Source: Veillonella criceti (GTDB lineage: Bacteria; Bacillota; Negativicutes; Veillonellales; Veillonellaceae). From it: a stretch of DNA of 64,000 nt. Shown in pieces: positions 6,985 to 14,797 of the stretch (position 1 is the stretch's first letter; every line of letters begins with the position of its first letter). The notes beneath the pieces are model-generated. The model made no database searches. It saw only the letters and a program-made list of their open reading frames with translations, and was not told the origin of the DNA. The translations under genes were made by a program, and so were the position numbers. Where the stretch lies: NCBI RefSeq assembly GCF_900460315.1, contig NZ_UHIO01000001.1:706001-770000 (forward strand), in the 5' to 3' direction.

Positions 6985-8613
6985 TTATTTCACCAACAAT
7001 TGTATCATCATACCATTTTCTTCATGTTCTAAAATATGACAATGCACCATAAATACACCCGGTTGTGTGAAATGTACTTTGATGCGCACCGTTTCACCAG
7101 GCTCTACTTGAATGGTATCTTTGAAACCTTGTTCATTAGGTGCTACTGGCTTCCCATTTCGTGATACAACTTCAAATTGCACACCGTGAATATGGAACGG
7201 ATGCATCATACCCATCATGGCCGAATCAGCATTGATAATATCCCATATTTCAGTACTACCTAATTTACTAGTTAAGTCAATGCGATCCATGGAAAATTTT
7301 TGCCCATTAATGGTAACAGCTTCAGCCATGCCCGCCATAACTACCGTTTTATCCGCCTTGGCCATCATAGACTCTTGCAAAGTATTCGGATTAACAGTTA
7401 AATTTTTATGACGTTGCCACTGTGGTATATTAGTGCCGCGATCACTCATAGTACCTCGCTCAAAAGCTAATACAACCGTGCCATCGGCTGTCACTAAAGC
7501 AGGCAATTGACCTTCATATTTTGAAAAATCCATGACTACTTCAGCTCGCTCACCAGGTGCTAAGGTAAGCGTTGACATCGTAACAGGCGTTTCTAATAAA
7601 CCACCATCACTCGCTATTTGTCTAAAACTAGCGCCATCACTTAACTGCAATGTATAATTACGTGCATTCGACCCATTTAAAAGACGTAAGCGCATAATTT
7701 TCGCATTAACTTTAAAATATGGATTGATAGTGCCATTAACTAATAACGTATCACCATATACCCCATCAGCCTCATACGAGGTTTTATAATCCCATTGATT
7801 ATTGACTGTAAAGTTGCGATCTTGTAAAATTACTGGAATATCATCAACGCCATAGGTATTTGGCAAACCTAATTTAGTTTGCTCCTCATCTTCAATCCGA
7901 ATAAGCCCTGCTAAGCCCTTATATACTTGACTGGCTGTTGTCCCCATAGCATGAGGATGAAACCAAGCTGTACTCGCTTCTTGGTTAACTGTAAAATCAA
8001 TCTGCCCAGTTCCTCCATTAGCCGCAATTGGATGATGAGGGCCGCCATCTACATCCGAAGGCACTACTAAGCCATGCCAATGAAACGTAGTCTCTTCTGG
8101 CAATGTATTTTTTAAATGAATTGATACCTTATCGCCTTGTTTCATCGATAATACAGGGCCTAATACATTACCATTATAACCATATGTCTTTGTTGCATCC
8201 CCATCTTTCAATTGGTTCTCACCTGCTTGAGCCACAATATTGAACACTGTACGCCCTTGCTCATTCAAAGTGCCTTCTAAAAGCGGTGGAATTGCGAGTG
8301 GCCTTGCTGCTTGTTGTATAGTCTGAAATTTCACAACATCATCAACGCCGTGACGCATGCCATGATGAGGCATTCCCGGTTGCATTATTTCATGCATAAT
8401 TGGCATCATGCCTTGATGCATATTCTGCTGACTGTGAGGCATCCCCTTATGGTGCATAGACCCTGCCATCATCATTTGAGAGCCGTCTTCCTGACTTTCA
8501 CAACAATAGCTAGTGGCCTCATGATTAGTATGTGCATATGCCGTAAATACACTACCTGTTACTAGTGAAGCTACCAGCATGGACTTTAATAACTGTTTAT
8601 ATGAACGTTTCAT
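6985..8613 (-). CDS. Exported multicopper oxidase with a His/Met-rich N-terminus
   Basis: 542 residues, beginning with a Sec signal peptide (MKRSYKQLLKSMLVASLVTG, cleavage probably after TAYA near 27). Residues about 28-90 are rich in His and Met, a likely copper-binding tail. All four copper motifs are visible: HWHG about 178-181, WFHPHA about 214, HPFHIHG about 475 and HCHILEHEENGMM near the C-terminus, including the type 1 Met ligand. Family members oxidise Cu(I), other metals or phenolics outside the cytoplasm. ATG 8613 was chosen because the signal peptide starts there; the frame extends to GTG 8643. Copper tolerance is the simplest role but is inferred. Confidence 0.88.
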   Translation of the reverse strand: MKRSYKQLLKSMLVASLVTGSVFTAYAHTNHEATSYCCESQEDGSQMMMAGSMHHKGMPHSQQNMHQGMMPIMHEIMQPGMPHHGMRHGVDDVVKFQTIQQAARPLAIPPLLEGTLNEQGRTVFNIVAQAGENQLKDGDATKTYGYNGNVLGPVLSMKQGDKVSIHLKNTLPEETTFHWHGLVVPSDVDGGPHHPIAANGGTGQIDFTVNQEASTAWFHPHAMGTTASQVYKGLAGLIRIEDEEQTKLGLPNTYGVDDIPVILQDRNFTVNNQWDYKTSYEADGVYGDTLLVNGTINPYFKVNAKIMRLRLLNGSNARNYTLQLSDGASFRQIASDGGLLETPVTMSTLTLAPGERAEVVMDFSKYEGQLPALVTADGTVVLAFERGTMSDRGTNIPQWQRHKNLTVNPNTLQESMMAKADKTVVMAGMAEAVTINGQKFSMDRIDLTSKLGSTEIWDIINADSAMMGMMHPFHIHGVQFEVVSRNGKPVAPNEQGFKDTIQVEPGETVRIKVHFTQPGVFMVHCHILEHEENGMMIQLLVK

Positions 8614-8709
8614 ACGAATATACCCTGTCCTTTCATTAACCACAATATACGACTAATTGTACTTTTATGGTAACATAGGACATTACCAGATACTAGAGGG
8701 GGGTATATG

Positions 8710-9474
8710 TTATTTGTTTACTTCGTAATTGATAGCGCCCTTATGCATCAATAACTTAGCTTCCATAGAGGTAATCGATTTATCGGTTAGCATATCCTTA
8801 GTTTCAGAAATATACCATTTAAATGCCCACGTATTTCTATGTTTTTCATACGCTTCCTTATTCGCATAAATTTCATAAAAATACCAAGTATTTTTATCAC
8901 CTTTCACCTGACCAGCATACATAGCCAATACCCCTGGTTCATCTGCAATGGATTGCTTCATCTCATCGACAACCACCCGTGAAAAGTCTTCGTTATAGCC
9001 TGGCTTTACTTTTACCATAGCCAAGTTAACTAGTACCTGAGTATCATTTACTAATGCCAACGAGTCTTCTTTAGTTAACAAAGCTACCGGCTCTAAAGCG
9101 TAAAAGGTACGACTATTCAAATGTCGACCAACTGCATCAATAAACGCGTTATACTGTGGTGATTTTTTGTGAATTTCATACGCTTTATTATTTTCATAAA
9201 TTTCAGCTACATACACTAGATTACTATTTGTCTTATCAGTACTCGCATTCATCGCCCAGGTTCCTGATTCATTAGCCAGTGACTTTGTGAAATTTTGATA
9301 ACCATTGTCATAAAATGCAGGTTGTACAGCCTGATCAACTTCAAAAGTAAATAAGTTATATACTGGTATATTATCAGGCACTTCTGGTTCCACTGTAGTA
9401 GATTTAGCACTTCCAGTAGCCATCATTAAACATAGCAAAGATGTAGTAGCTAACATTTTCCAATATTTTTTCAT
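8710..9474 (-). CDS. Exported protein with two ABM (quinol-monooxygenase-like) domains
   Basis: 254 residues starting at ATG 9474. An N-terminal signal peptide (KKYWKMLATTSLLCLMM) is followed by two similar halves of about 95 residues, each ending in a 'Y..E.Y.n..AYE.H' element (VAEIYENNKAYEIH and FYEIYANKEAYEKH). This is the ferredoxin-like dimeric fold of antibiotic biosynthesis monooxygenases, here in tandem. Small members act on quinols or phenolics without cofactors; activity here is inferred. Its start lies 14 nt after the stop of the quinone reductase gene, so they share an operon. It also lies next to the multicopper oxidase. Confidence 0.75.
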   Translation of the reverse strand: MKKYWKMLATTSLLCLMMATGSAKSTTVEPEVPDNIPVYNLFTFEVDQAVQPAFYDNGYQNFTKSLANESGTWAMNASTDKTNSNLVYVAEIYENNKAYEIHKKSPQYNAFIDAVGRHLNSRTFYALEPVALLTKEDSLALVNDTQVLVNLAMVKVKPGYNEDFSRVVVDEMKQSIADEPGVLAMYAGQVKGDKNTWYFYEIYANKEAYEKHRNTWAFKWYISETKDMLTDKSITSMEAKLLMHKGAINYEVNK

Positions 9475-9488
9475 ACAATACCCCCTAC

Positions 9489-10001
9489 TTATTTTAAAGT
9501 AGCCATATACGCTTTCGTTTGCGCTTCTAATGTAGCGGTTTCCATACCTAACGTACCATAAGTCACAAATGGTTTCAACCAAGTAGTACCAATTAGTTGA
9601 CTAGTAGCTTTAAATGGCAATACTAATTCATCAATAGTTACATCAAAACGACTTCCTTTTGTATAGTCCTCTGCTTTTGCCCCTGTAGAAAGTGCTAACA
9701 TCAATTCTTTACCATGTAAAGCTGTGCCTGTTGAACCATAAGCCCAGCCATGTTCAAATACTTCATCTTCCCACTGTTTCAATAAAGGTGGGCAAGAATA
9801 CCAATAGAATGGAAATTGCAGTACAATTCTATCCGTTGCTTCTAATATTTTTTGTTCTGCTTTTACGTCAATTTTACCATCTGGGTATATTTCATACATA
9901 TAACGAACATCAACTTGTGCGCCTTCAGCGGCTTTTGCTAAGGCCTTATTTACTACAGAATCACTCATATGTGGATGGAATACAAATACTGTTGTTTTCA
10001 T
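9489..10001 (-). CDS. Flavodoxin-fold NAD(P)H:quinone oxidoreductase (MdaB/KefF-like)
   Basis: 170 residues from ATG 10001, with AAGGAG upstream; the frame extends further to 10070 without support. Seen: the N-terminal flavodoxin strand TTVFVFHPH, LQFPFYWYSCPPLLKQWEDEV at about residues 65-85 (typical of FMN-dependent quinone reductases and modulators of drug activity), and ALSTGA. These enzymes reduce quinones by two electrons and avoid radical formation. It is first in an operon with the ABM-domain protein and is preceded by three direct repeats that may control it. Confidence 0.8.
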   Translation of the reverse strand: MKTTVFVFHPHMSDSVVNKALAKAAEGAQVDVRYMYEIYPDGKIDVKAEQKILEATDRIVLQFPFYWYSCPPLLKQWEDEVFEHGWAYGSTGTALHGKELMLALSTGAKAEDYTKGSRFDVTIDELVLPFKATSQLIGTTWLKPFVTYGTLGMETATLEAQTKAYMATLK

Positions 10002-10040
10002 AATAATCTCCTTTATTGTATCTCTACTTCTAACGTATCT

Positions 10041-10100
10041 AAAATTTACTACATTATTTTTATATTTCACTATATCATTTTTAATATTTTACTAGATTAT
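10041..10100. promoter_or_regulatory. Three direct repeats upstream of the quinone reductase gene
   Basis: ACTA cores at 10048, 10069 and 10091, each in a 'TTT(t/c)ACTAnATnAT' context, are spaced 21 and 22 nt, about two turns of the helix. They lie 40-100 nt before ATG 10001. The arrangement suggests operator sites on one face of the DNA, or UP-like A/T tracts. The regulator is unknown; the TetR protein at 10415 is a neighbour but its own palindrome differs. Confidence 0.35.
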
Positions 10101-10112
10101 GTTCTTAAATTA

Positions 10113-10367
10113 TTATTTACCTCGAAACGAGGTTACATTATCAGCTATCAAATTAGCCTGAAACTCACGAATTGTATAAACCGCCTTATCTGGATAATAG
10201 CTATCTTTAGCAATCAGTGCCTCTATAGCCTCTCGAGATTCCGCTTGCGCCATAACAATACCAGCTGCTTCTTGATCTCTATATGGCCCTACCACTAAAA
10301 AATGTCCAGACTCAAACTGCTCTTTAAACCAAGCACGATGTCCTTCCAGTAGCTTTTCAGCCTGTTC
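10113..10367 (-). pseudogene. YciI-like protein lacking its N-terminus
   Basis: The frame EQAEKLLEGHRAWFKEQFES.. continues through GHFLVVGPYRD to ..NVTSFRGK and matches the YCII-domain layout, but the first 12-15 residues, including the usual start, are missing: a TAA at 10368-10370 sits directly before the conserved frame and no ATG precedes VGPYRD. A GTG at 10295 could only start a 60-residue fragment. This is best read as a decayed gene. YciI-like proteins are small ferredoxin-fold proteins near redox enzymes, so it fits this quinone cluster. Confidence 0.6.
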
Positions 10368-10414
10368 TTAATTTGCTATTAACAATGCAATAGTTATAAA
10401 AATATTAACTTAAC

Positions 10415-11047
10415 CTACGTTTTAAGAAGTCCTACTAGTAACGGATATATACTAGCATAAATAATTTGCTCTACTGAAATTGTCCTATAATGAATGTTAG
10501 CCGTGTCCATAGCTAGTTTTTGTTTAGTTGATGGATTTACATAGGGGTATACTCCATATATAAAAGGGAAAAATGCATATCCAAAATCAGCACGCTTTTC
10601 ATCTGTTAGTTCCGGAAAAAATTTTGCTAACCCAGCATCGATGCAAATCATTGCTTCTTTAAACACGTCTTTAAATGCCACTAAAAACTCTAATCGACTA
10701 TGTTCTTCTATTTCATACAAATTAGTACATTGAATCCGTAATAATAACTCATGATTAGATAACGATTTAGCTAATTTTTTTACATATGTATCGGCTAATA
10801 ATGACGGTTGCTCATTAATTTCTCGCAATTCTACTACCCATACTTTATATTCCCGCGTAAGTAAACTTAAAAATATTTCTTCCTTGGTTTTAAAATAATT
10901 ATAGATAGAAGACCGTGAAATACTTGTTATTTCACCTATGTCTTTTAAATTAACTTCATTAAAACTCTTAGTTCTATACAATATTTCACAAGCATCCATA
11001 ATTTCCTCAGGACGCTGCGATACTATTTTATTAGATGATCGCGCCAT
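10415..11047 (-). CDS. TetR-family transcriptional regulator
   Basis: 210 residues from ATG 11047, with GAGGTGATGAT before it. The N-terminal helix-turn-helix is clear: EIMDACEILYRTKSFNEVNLKDIG..ISRSSIYNYFKTKEEIF at about residues 10-55. The rest is a helical ligand-binding domain with no family I can name. It is preceded by a near-consensus promoter and a 35-bp palindrome at its -35 region, so autorepression is likely. Nearby candidates for control are the acetyltransferase upstream and the quinone-reductase operon downstream. Confidence 0.85.
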   Translation of the reverse strand: MARSSNKIVSQRPEEIMDACEILYRTKSFNEVNLKDIGEITSISRSSIYNYFKTKEEIFLSLLTREYKVWVVELREINEQPSLLADTYVKKLAKSLSNHELLLRIQCTNLYEIEEHSRLEFLVAFKDVFKEAMICIDAGLAKFFPELTDEKRADFGYAFFPFIYGVYPYVNPSTKQKLAMDTANIHYRTISVEQIIYASIYPLLVGLLKT

Positions 11048-11148
11048 ATCATCACCTCTTTTTATGCACACTTAGGAATAAACATTGTTTTAATTAGGGT
11101 AAAATTATCCTTTAATGTATTCCTTCATTTATATCAGCTGATGATTAT

Positions 11149-11177
11149 ATTATATCTTTTTACTGACACATCGTCAA
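11149..11177 (-). promoter_or_regulatory. Promoter of the tetR-like gene
   Basis: TTGACG (11177-11172) and TATAAT (11154-11149) are separated by 17 nt on the minus strand, about 100 nt before ATG 11047. The -35 overlaps the edge of the palindrome at 11175-11209, and the spacer holds a further TGTCAG. Confidence 0.75.
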
Positions 11178-11209
11178 TATAATTCTGACATAATGTCAGA
11201 ATTATATTG
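11175..11209. promoter_or_regulatory. 35-bp perfect palindrome, probable operator of the TetR-like regulator
   Basis: Two 17-nt arms (11175-11191 and 11193-11209) are exactly complementary around one central base, with the core TCTGACATAATGTCAGA. No T-run follows, so it is not a usual terminator. Its position against the -35 of tetR suggests a repressor site. Binding by this TetR is inference. Confidence 0.6.
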
Positions 11210-11261
11210 AATCAATAACAATCGTACCTTCTAACTGGTTAATTTCGTCCACAACTATATT

Positions 11262-11843
11262 TTATTTTGTTAAAGACCGAATAATTCTCGCTGGATTACC
11301 AGCAACAATTACATTAGCAGGCACATTCTGAATAACAACAGAGCCAGCACCCACGATAGAATTATCACCAATCGTAATGCCTGGCAACACTGTTACATTA
11401 CCACCAAGCCATACCCTTTTCCCTATATGAATAGGTCTAGACTGAGTGCTTTCTCTACTAAAGGGATTTTCAATATGATTTGTTGTTAATAAATGGACTC
11501 CTGGACCAATTAATGCATAATCGTCTAAAAAAATGCCACCACGATCCATAAATACACAATTAAAATTTATAAATACAGACTTACCGATGTGTATATTGTG
11601 ACCATAGTCTGTATAAAATGGTGGATTCATTCTAAAGGATTCATCAATCTCACTATTAGTTATTTCAGAGAATATATGACGTATCTCATCCATCTCATGA
11701 TACCCTGTATTCAATTTAGCCGTTAATGTCTGTGCCTTTCTAATAATCTTATGAATCGCTAAATATTCTTCATCCTTTGTAGAAATAACCTGACCCGCTA
11801 ATTCCCGTTCAAAAATAGACTGTCTTAATGGTTCTTCAGACAT
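11262..11843 (-). CDS. Sugar O-acetyltransferase, left-handed beta-helix (Maa/LacA/NodL type)
   Basis: 193 residues from ATG 11843, with AAGGAG upstream. An N-terminal helical 'maltose acetyltransferase' segment (about 1-60) precedes hexapeptide repeats, with FYTDYGHNIHIG, the catalytic His in LLTTNHIENP at about 117, and GGNVTVLPGITIGDNSIVGAGSVV. The enzyme would acetylate a sugar or related acceptor from acetyl-CoA; the acceptor is unknown. It lies upstream of tetR on the same strand with the palindrome in between. Confidence 0.85.
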   Translation of the reverse strand: MSEEPLRQSIFERELAGQVISTKDEEYLAIHKIIRKAQTLTAKLNTGYHEMDEIRHIFSEITNSEIDESFRMNPPFYTDYGHNIHIGKSVFINFNCVFMDRGGIFLDDYALIGPGVHLLTTNHIENPFSRESTQSRPIHIGKRVWLGGNVTVLPGITIGDNSIVGAGSVVIQNVPANVIVAGNPARIIRSLTK

Positions 11844-11912
11844 CTGACTCCTTCTTTCCGCATACTCCCACAACACTGATAAAATTATCTTTATAGATTC
11901 TACTAAAAAAAT

Positions 11913-11946
11913 AAGACCGATTACACTTTCTACTGTAATCGGTCTT
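11913..11946 (-). terminator. Strong terminator hairpin upstream of the acetyltransferase gene
   Basis: AAGACCGATTACA (11913-11925) pairs perfectly with TGTAATCGGTCTT (11934-11946); the minus strand continues with ATTTTTTT. No intact minus-strand gene lies just upstream, so it probably served the gene whose 3' remnant is at 12016-12063. Confidence 0.7.
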
Positions 11947-12015
11947 TAACTACTCGTCTAATACTTATTCTTTTTAAACAAAAATGCCTTTTAAGCATTT
12001 TTATTGTAAATCTTC

Positions 12016-12063
12016 TTATTTTAATCCTTTAGATACTAACCATTGTTCAGCTAACGCACCAAC
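12016..12063 (-). pseudogene. 3' remnant of a lost gene
   Basis: On the minus strand the 15 codons VGALAEQWLVSKGLK run into TAA and look like the end of a protein, followed by a small hairpin (11989-12003 region) and the terminator at 11913. An in-frame stop lies just upstream, so nothing more of the gene remains. The family cannot be named. Confidence 0.3.
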
Positions 12064-12083
12064 TTATCAAGATTAATCCAGCA

Positions 12084-12161
12084 AAAAACTTCTATATAGA
12101 TGTTATTGACAGTGTCATCTCCTTATGATAAGCTTTATATAGATTCTATATAGAAGTTTTT
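12084..12161. promoter_or_regulatory. Paired inverted operators upstream of the marR-like gene
   Basis: The 17-nt arms 12084-12100 and 12145-12161 are exactly complementary. Each contains the palindrome TCTATATAGA, so this is both a long inverted repeat and two copies of one palindrome. Between them lie TTGACA (12106-12111) and the smaller palindrome TGACAGTGTCA (12107-12117). This is typical of MarR autoregulation; the binding protein is inferred to be the next gene product. Confidence 0.6.
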
Positions 12162-12189
12162 ATTCATGTGATTAATATGGAGGTGGCTT

Positions 12190-12612
12190 TTGGATCGGGA
12201 AATAGGTTATTTAATAGGTCGGATCCATTTGTTGAGTAACCGATTACTAAACCGTTTATTGCAAGAACATAATATTACCAGCTTTAACTCTGAGCAAGGC
12301 AAAATTTTATATCAACTTTGGAAAAACGACGGCATTACTATGTCTGAATTAGCCACTAATACAGGGCTTGCTTTAAATACGCTATCTAAAATGCTACAAA
12401 CTATGGAACAACAGCATTTAGTTGAACGTCGAGTCAAAGATGGCGATAAACGTAGTAAACGCATATTTTTAACACCTTTAAGTAAACAAGCTAAGGCAGA
12501 TTCAGCTATCATCAGCCAAATGATGACAAGCAAAGCATATAATGGTTTTTCAGAATCTGAAATTTTACATTTTGAGGCACAATTAAGAAAAATATTAAGT
12601 AATTTAGAATGA
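12190..12612 (+). CDS. MarR-family transcriptional regulator
   Basis: 140 residues starting at TTG 12190, placed by the GGAGGTGG site just upstream; the ATG at 12177 is out of frame. The winged helix is clear: GITMSELATNTGLALNTLSKMLQTMEQQHLVERR at about residues 52-85, with the wing DGDKRSKRIFLTPLS. MarR proteins are dimeric repressors often released by phenolics or oxidants. No reactive Cys is visible, which argues against an OhrR-type thiol switch. It is followed after 90 nt by the small Cys-rich protein gene. Confidence 0.85.
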   Translation: MDREIGYLIGRIHLLSNRLLNRLLQEHNITSFNSEQGKILYQLWKNDGITMSELATNTGLALNTLSKMLQTMEQQHLVERRVKDGDKRSKRIFLTPLSKQAKADSAIISQMMTSKAYNGFSESEILHFEAQLRKILSNLE

Positions 12613-12702
12613 TATTTGTAAACCTACATTAATATTGGATAATTTATAAGAATATTAAGTATTTTATAGTAATATTTTAAAAAGCAAAAGGAGATATTTA
12701 TT

Positions 12703-13035
12703 ATGACCAGCAAAGAACTAAAACCTATCGTTACATCGATTATAGAAGCACCATCTTGTTGCCCAGAATTAAAAGAAGTAGCACAAGCGTGGTTAAACTC
12801 ACTTGGCACTGAACAAGAAGCTGCTGCAACTGAAAAATTAATGGCCGAAGCAAAAGCTGATATTACTACTGTTGATAATTTAATTGCTTTAACAGGTTCC
12901 GAATTAGGCGTTCAAATTTTTGGCGAAAAATTGGCTCAAGACTTACATGCTCATGGACTAGACATTAAAAGTAAAGGTGCTATGTATTGTGATTGTCCAG
13001 CTTGCGCCGGTTGCCTAGCTATTATAGAAGGATAA
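12703..13035 (+). CDS. Small conserved protein with CC and CxCxxCxxC motifs, function unknown
   Basis: 110 residues with a good AAAGGAG site. Seen: an N-terminal PSCCPEL (about 19-25), a helical middle segment (EAAATEKLMAEAKADITTVDN), and a C-terminal YCDCPACAGCLAI (about 94-106). The four clustered Cys plus the CC pair could bind a metal or Fe-S cluster or act in thiol chemistry. I recall similar short proteins in anaerobic Firmicutes carrying an unhelpful 'Hsp90-like' label; no Hsp90 feature is visible here. It probably forms an operon with the MarR regulator and is the likely target. Confidence 0.7.
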   Translation: MTSKELKPIVTSIIEAPSCCPELKEVAQAWLNSLGTEQEAAATEKLMAEAKADITTVDNLIALTGSELGVQIFGEKLAQDLHAHGLDIKSKGAMYCDCPACAGCLAIIEG

Positions 13036-13116
13036 ATTGTTTATATTCTTATTTTAATTAGCGTAAAATCTTAGAATGAATTATCATATATAATTATTAT
13101 ATAAAAAAGCTGTAAC

Positions 13117-13142
13117 CGAGGATTCATCCTTAGTTACAGCTT
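13117..13142. terminator. Bidirectional terminator between the Cys-rich protein and nitroreductase genes
   Basis: AAGCTGTAAC (13117-13126) pairs with GTTACAGCTT (13133-13142), with an A-rich left flank and a T-rich right flank. The stem is identical to the one at 6930-6971. The rest of 13036-13278 shows no gene. Confidence 0.7.
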
Positions 13143-13278
13143 CTTTAATTTAAAATGTAAAATGTTTTATATCTTTACATGGGTAAGTTTACCAATGTTT
13201 TTACTTACTCTCTATACATACATTTCGCTTATTTATATTCACGCAATTATATTCACTTAATTATATCTATCTAAGCAA

Positions 13279-13851
13279 TTATTTTTTAATCACTACACGT
13301 TGACTAATATCTTCTTTTTCTTTCGCATCTGGTTCTGCCACAATACCACCAAATGGCATTTGAGCATCTAACACCCAATTGCTAGGCAAATCAAATAATT
13401 TCTGTACCGCTTCATTAATCACTGGATTATAATGCTGTAAAGAAGCACCAACCCCTAATTCACGTAATCCTTCCCAAATGGTAATCTGAAGCATACCAGC
13501 TGACTGAGCCGCCCAATGAGGAAAACGTTCAGCATACATTGGGAACTGATCTTGCAAACTTTCTACAGTGGGTTGATCTACAAAATATAAAATAGTCCCA
13601 TAGCCAGCTTTAAAGCTATCAATTTTTTCACGAGCTACCTTGCCTTCAAATACATCATAAATAGTATCCCATAGGGCATCATGTTGCGCACCAAGTGCAA
13701 CCACTACGCGAGAACTTTTCATATTAAAAGAATCAGGTGTTAGTTCAGTGGCTTTTTCCACCAAATCCACAACTTCTTCTGCTTTCACCGGTAACTCTTT
13801 GTTAATATTGTAATAGGTACGACGTTTTTCTGCTACTTCTAATGTTTTCAT
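13279..13851 (-). CDS. Nitroreductase-family oxidoreductase
   Basis: 190 residues from ATG 13851 with a GAGGAGG site. It has the N-terminal RRTYYNINKELPV (FMN-binding arginines of the nitroreductase fold), 'MKSSRVVVALGAQHDALWDTI', WAAQSAGMLQITIWEGLRELG at about 112-132 and a C-terminal QMPFGG. The small NfsB/HBN1-like branch reduces nitro compounds or quinones with NAD(P)H. It stands alone on the minus strand. Confidence 0.85.
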   Translation of the reverse strand: MKTLEVAEKRRTYYNINKELPVKAEEVVDLVEKATELTPDSFNMKSSRVVVALGAQHDALWDTIYDVFEGKVAREKIDSFKAGYGTILYFVDQPTVESLQDQFPMYAERFPHWAAQSAGMLQITIWEGLRELGVGASLQHYNPVINEAVQKLFDLPSNWVLDAQMPFGGIVAEPDAKEKEDISQRVVIKK

Positions 13852-14022
13852 AATAAACCTCCTCAATTAAGACCTCTGTAATTTTCGTAATCCAATGCTG
13901 TATCAGTGTAATACTACATAAATTATACATAACTGATTTTTTAGTCCTAACTTGTCTTATTCATCTTTACAAGTTAATTATATACCTTATTTCGAAAAAT
14001 ATCAATATATAAATTTCAAAAA

Positions 14023-14044
14023 AAGAGGCTCTATAGAGCCTCTT
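14023..14044 (-). terminator. Terminator of the terC-like gene
   Basis: AAGAGGCTC with GAGCCTCTT, loop TATA, followed on the minus strand by seven T. It sits 11 nt after the stop. Confidence 0.85.
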
Positions 14045-14054
14045 CCTTAATTCA

Positions 14055-14732
14055 TTATTCCTGTGTAGATTTATTAGCCGTCAACTTTCGCTGAATTAAA
14101 GCCGCACCAACAACTAGCACAATACATCCAATTTTAAATGGCAAGGTAATTGGATCAATGTAATCAAATACATACTTATCAGAGTGGATCATTTCGCCAC
14201 CAATCCAACCTAAAATACCACCACCAAAGAATAGAATAGCTGGATATTTGTCAATTAATTTCACAAATAAAGTACTACCCCAAATAATAATTGGCACCGT
14301 AATTAAAATCCCTGCCAATACTAGGCCCATATGACCTTCAGCAGCACCGACAACACCAATTACATTATCAATCCCCATGATACCATCGGCAATGACAATC
14401 GTAATAATAGCATCTCGTAAATTACTTTTAGCTTCAATATTATGGGATGACTCTGAATTAGCCATTAATTTATAACCAATCCAAAGCAATAAAATACCGC
14501 CTACTAAACGTAAACCTGGTATATTATTAATCGCCTCAATAAATAGGAACGCCATAATCAAACGCAATGCAATGGCACCAAAAGTCCCCCAGAAAATCGC
14601 TTGTTTACGATGTTTATCCTGTAAATTTTTGGCTGCCATACCAATAACAATCGCATTATCACCGGCTAATAGAATATCAATAACAATAATCTTTGCAATA
14701 GCCATTAAACCTGCAGCTGTAAACAGTTCCAA
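14055..14732 (-). CDS. TerC/YjbE-family integral membrane protein (probable metal exporter)
   Basis: 225 residues with about seven membrane segments. The conserved Asp motifs are visible: IIVIDILLAGDNAIVIGMAA near the N-terminus and VIADGIMGIDNVIGVVGAAEGH in the middle; these acidic residues bind Mn2+ or Ca2+ in the family. I chose TTG 14732 because GGGGG lies 8 nt before it and the protein then begins at the usual ELFTA position; an ATG at 14777 has no ribosome binding site. TerC homologues export manganese and help metalate secreted proteins; that role here is inferred. Confidence 0.8.
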   Translation of the reverse strand: MELFTAAGLMAIAKIIVIDILLAGDNAIVIGMAAKNLQDKHRKQAIFWGTFGAIALRLIMAFLFIEAINNIPGLRLVGGILLLWIGYKLMANSESSHNIEAKSNLRDAIITIVIADGIMGIDNVIGVVGAAEGHMGLVLAGILITVPIIIWGSTLFVKLIDKYPAILFFGGGILGWIGGEMIHSDKYVFDYIDPITLPFKIGCIVLVVGAALIQRKLTANKSTQE

Positions 14733-14797
14733 ATTCAATACCCCCGTTTTCAATTTTTCAATATATCTTAATCGCATTTCATCAATCTAGCAAAATT

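Noticed and set aside
10041-10100. Repeats as a CRISPR array
   Set aside because: Repeat units are short and imperfect with no spacers of constant size and no cas genes nearby.
14733-14797. Possible yybP-ykoY manganese riboswitch before terC
   Set aside because: The mapped promoter leaves only about 60 nt of leader and no conserved aptamer elements are visible.
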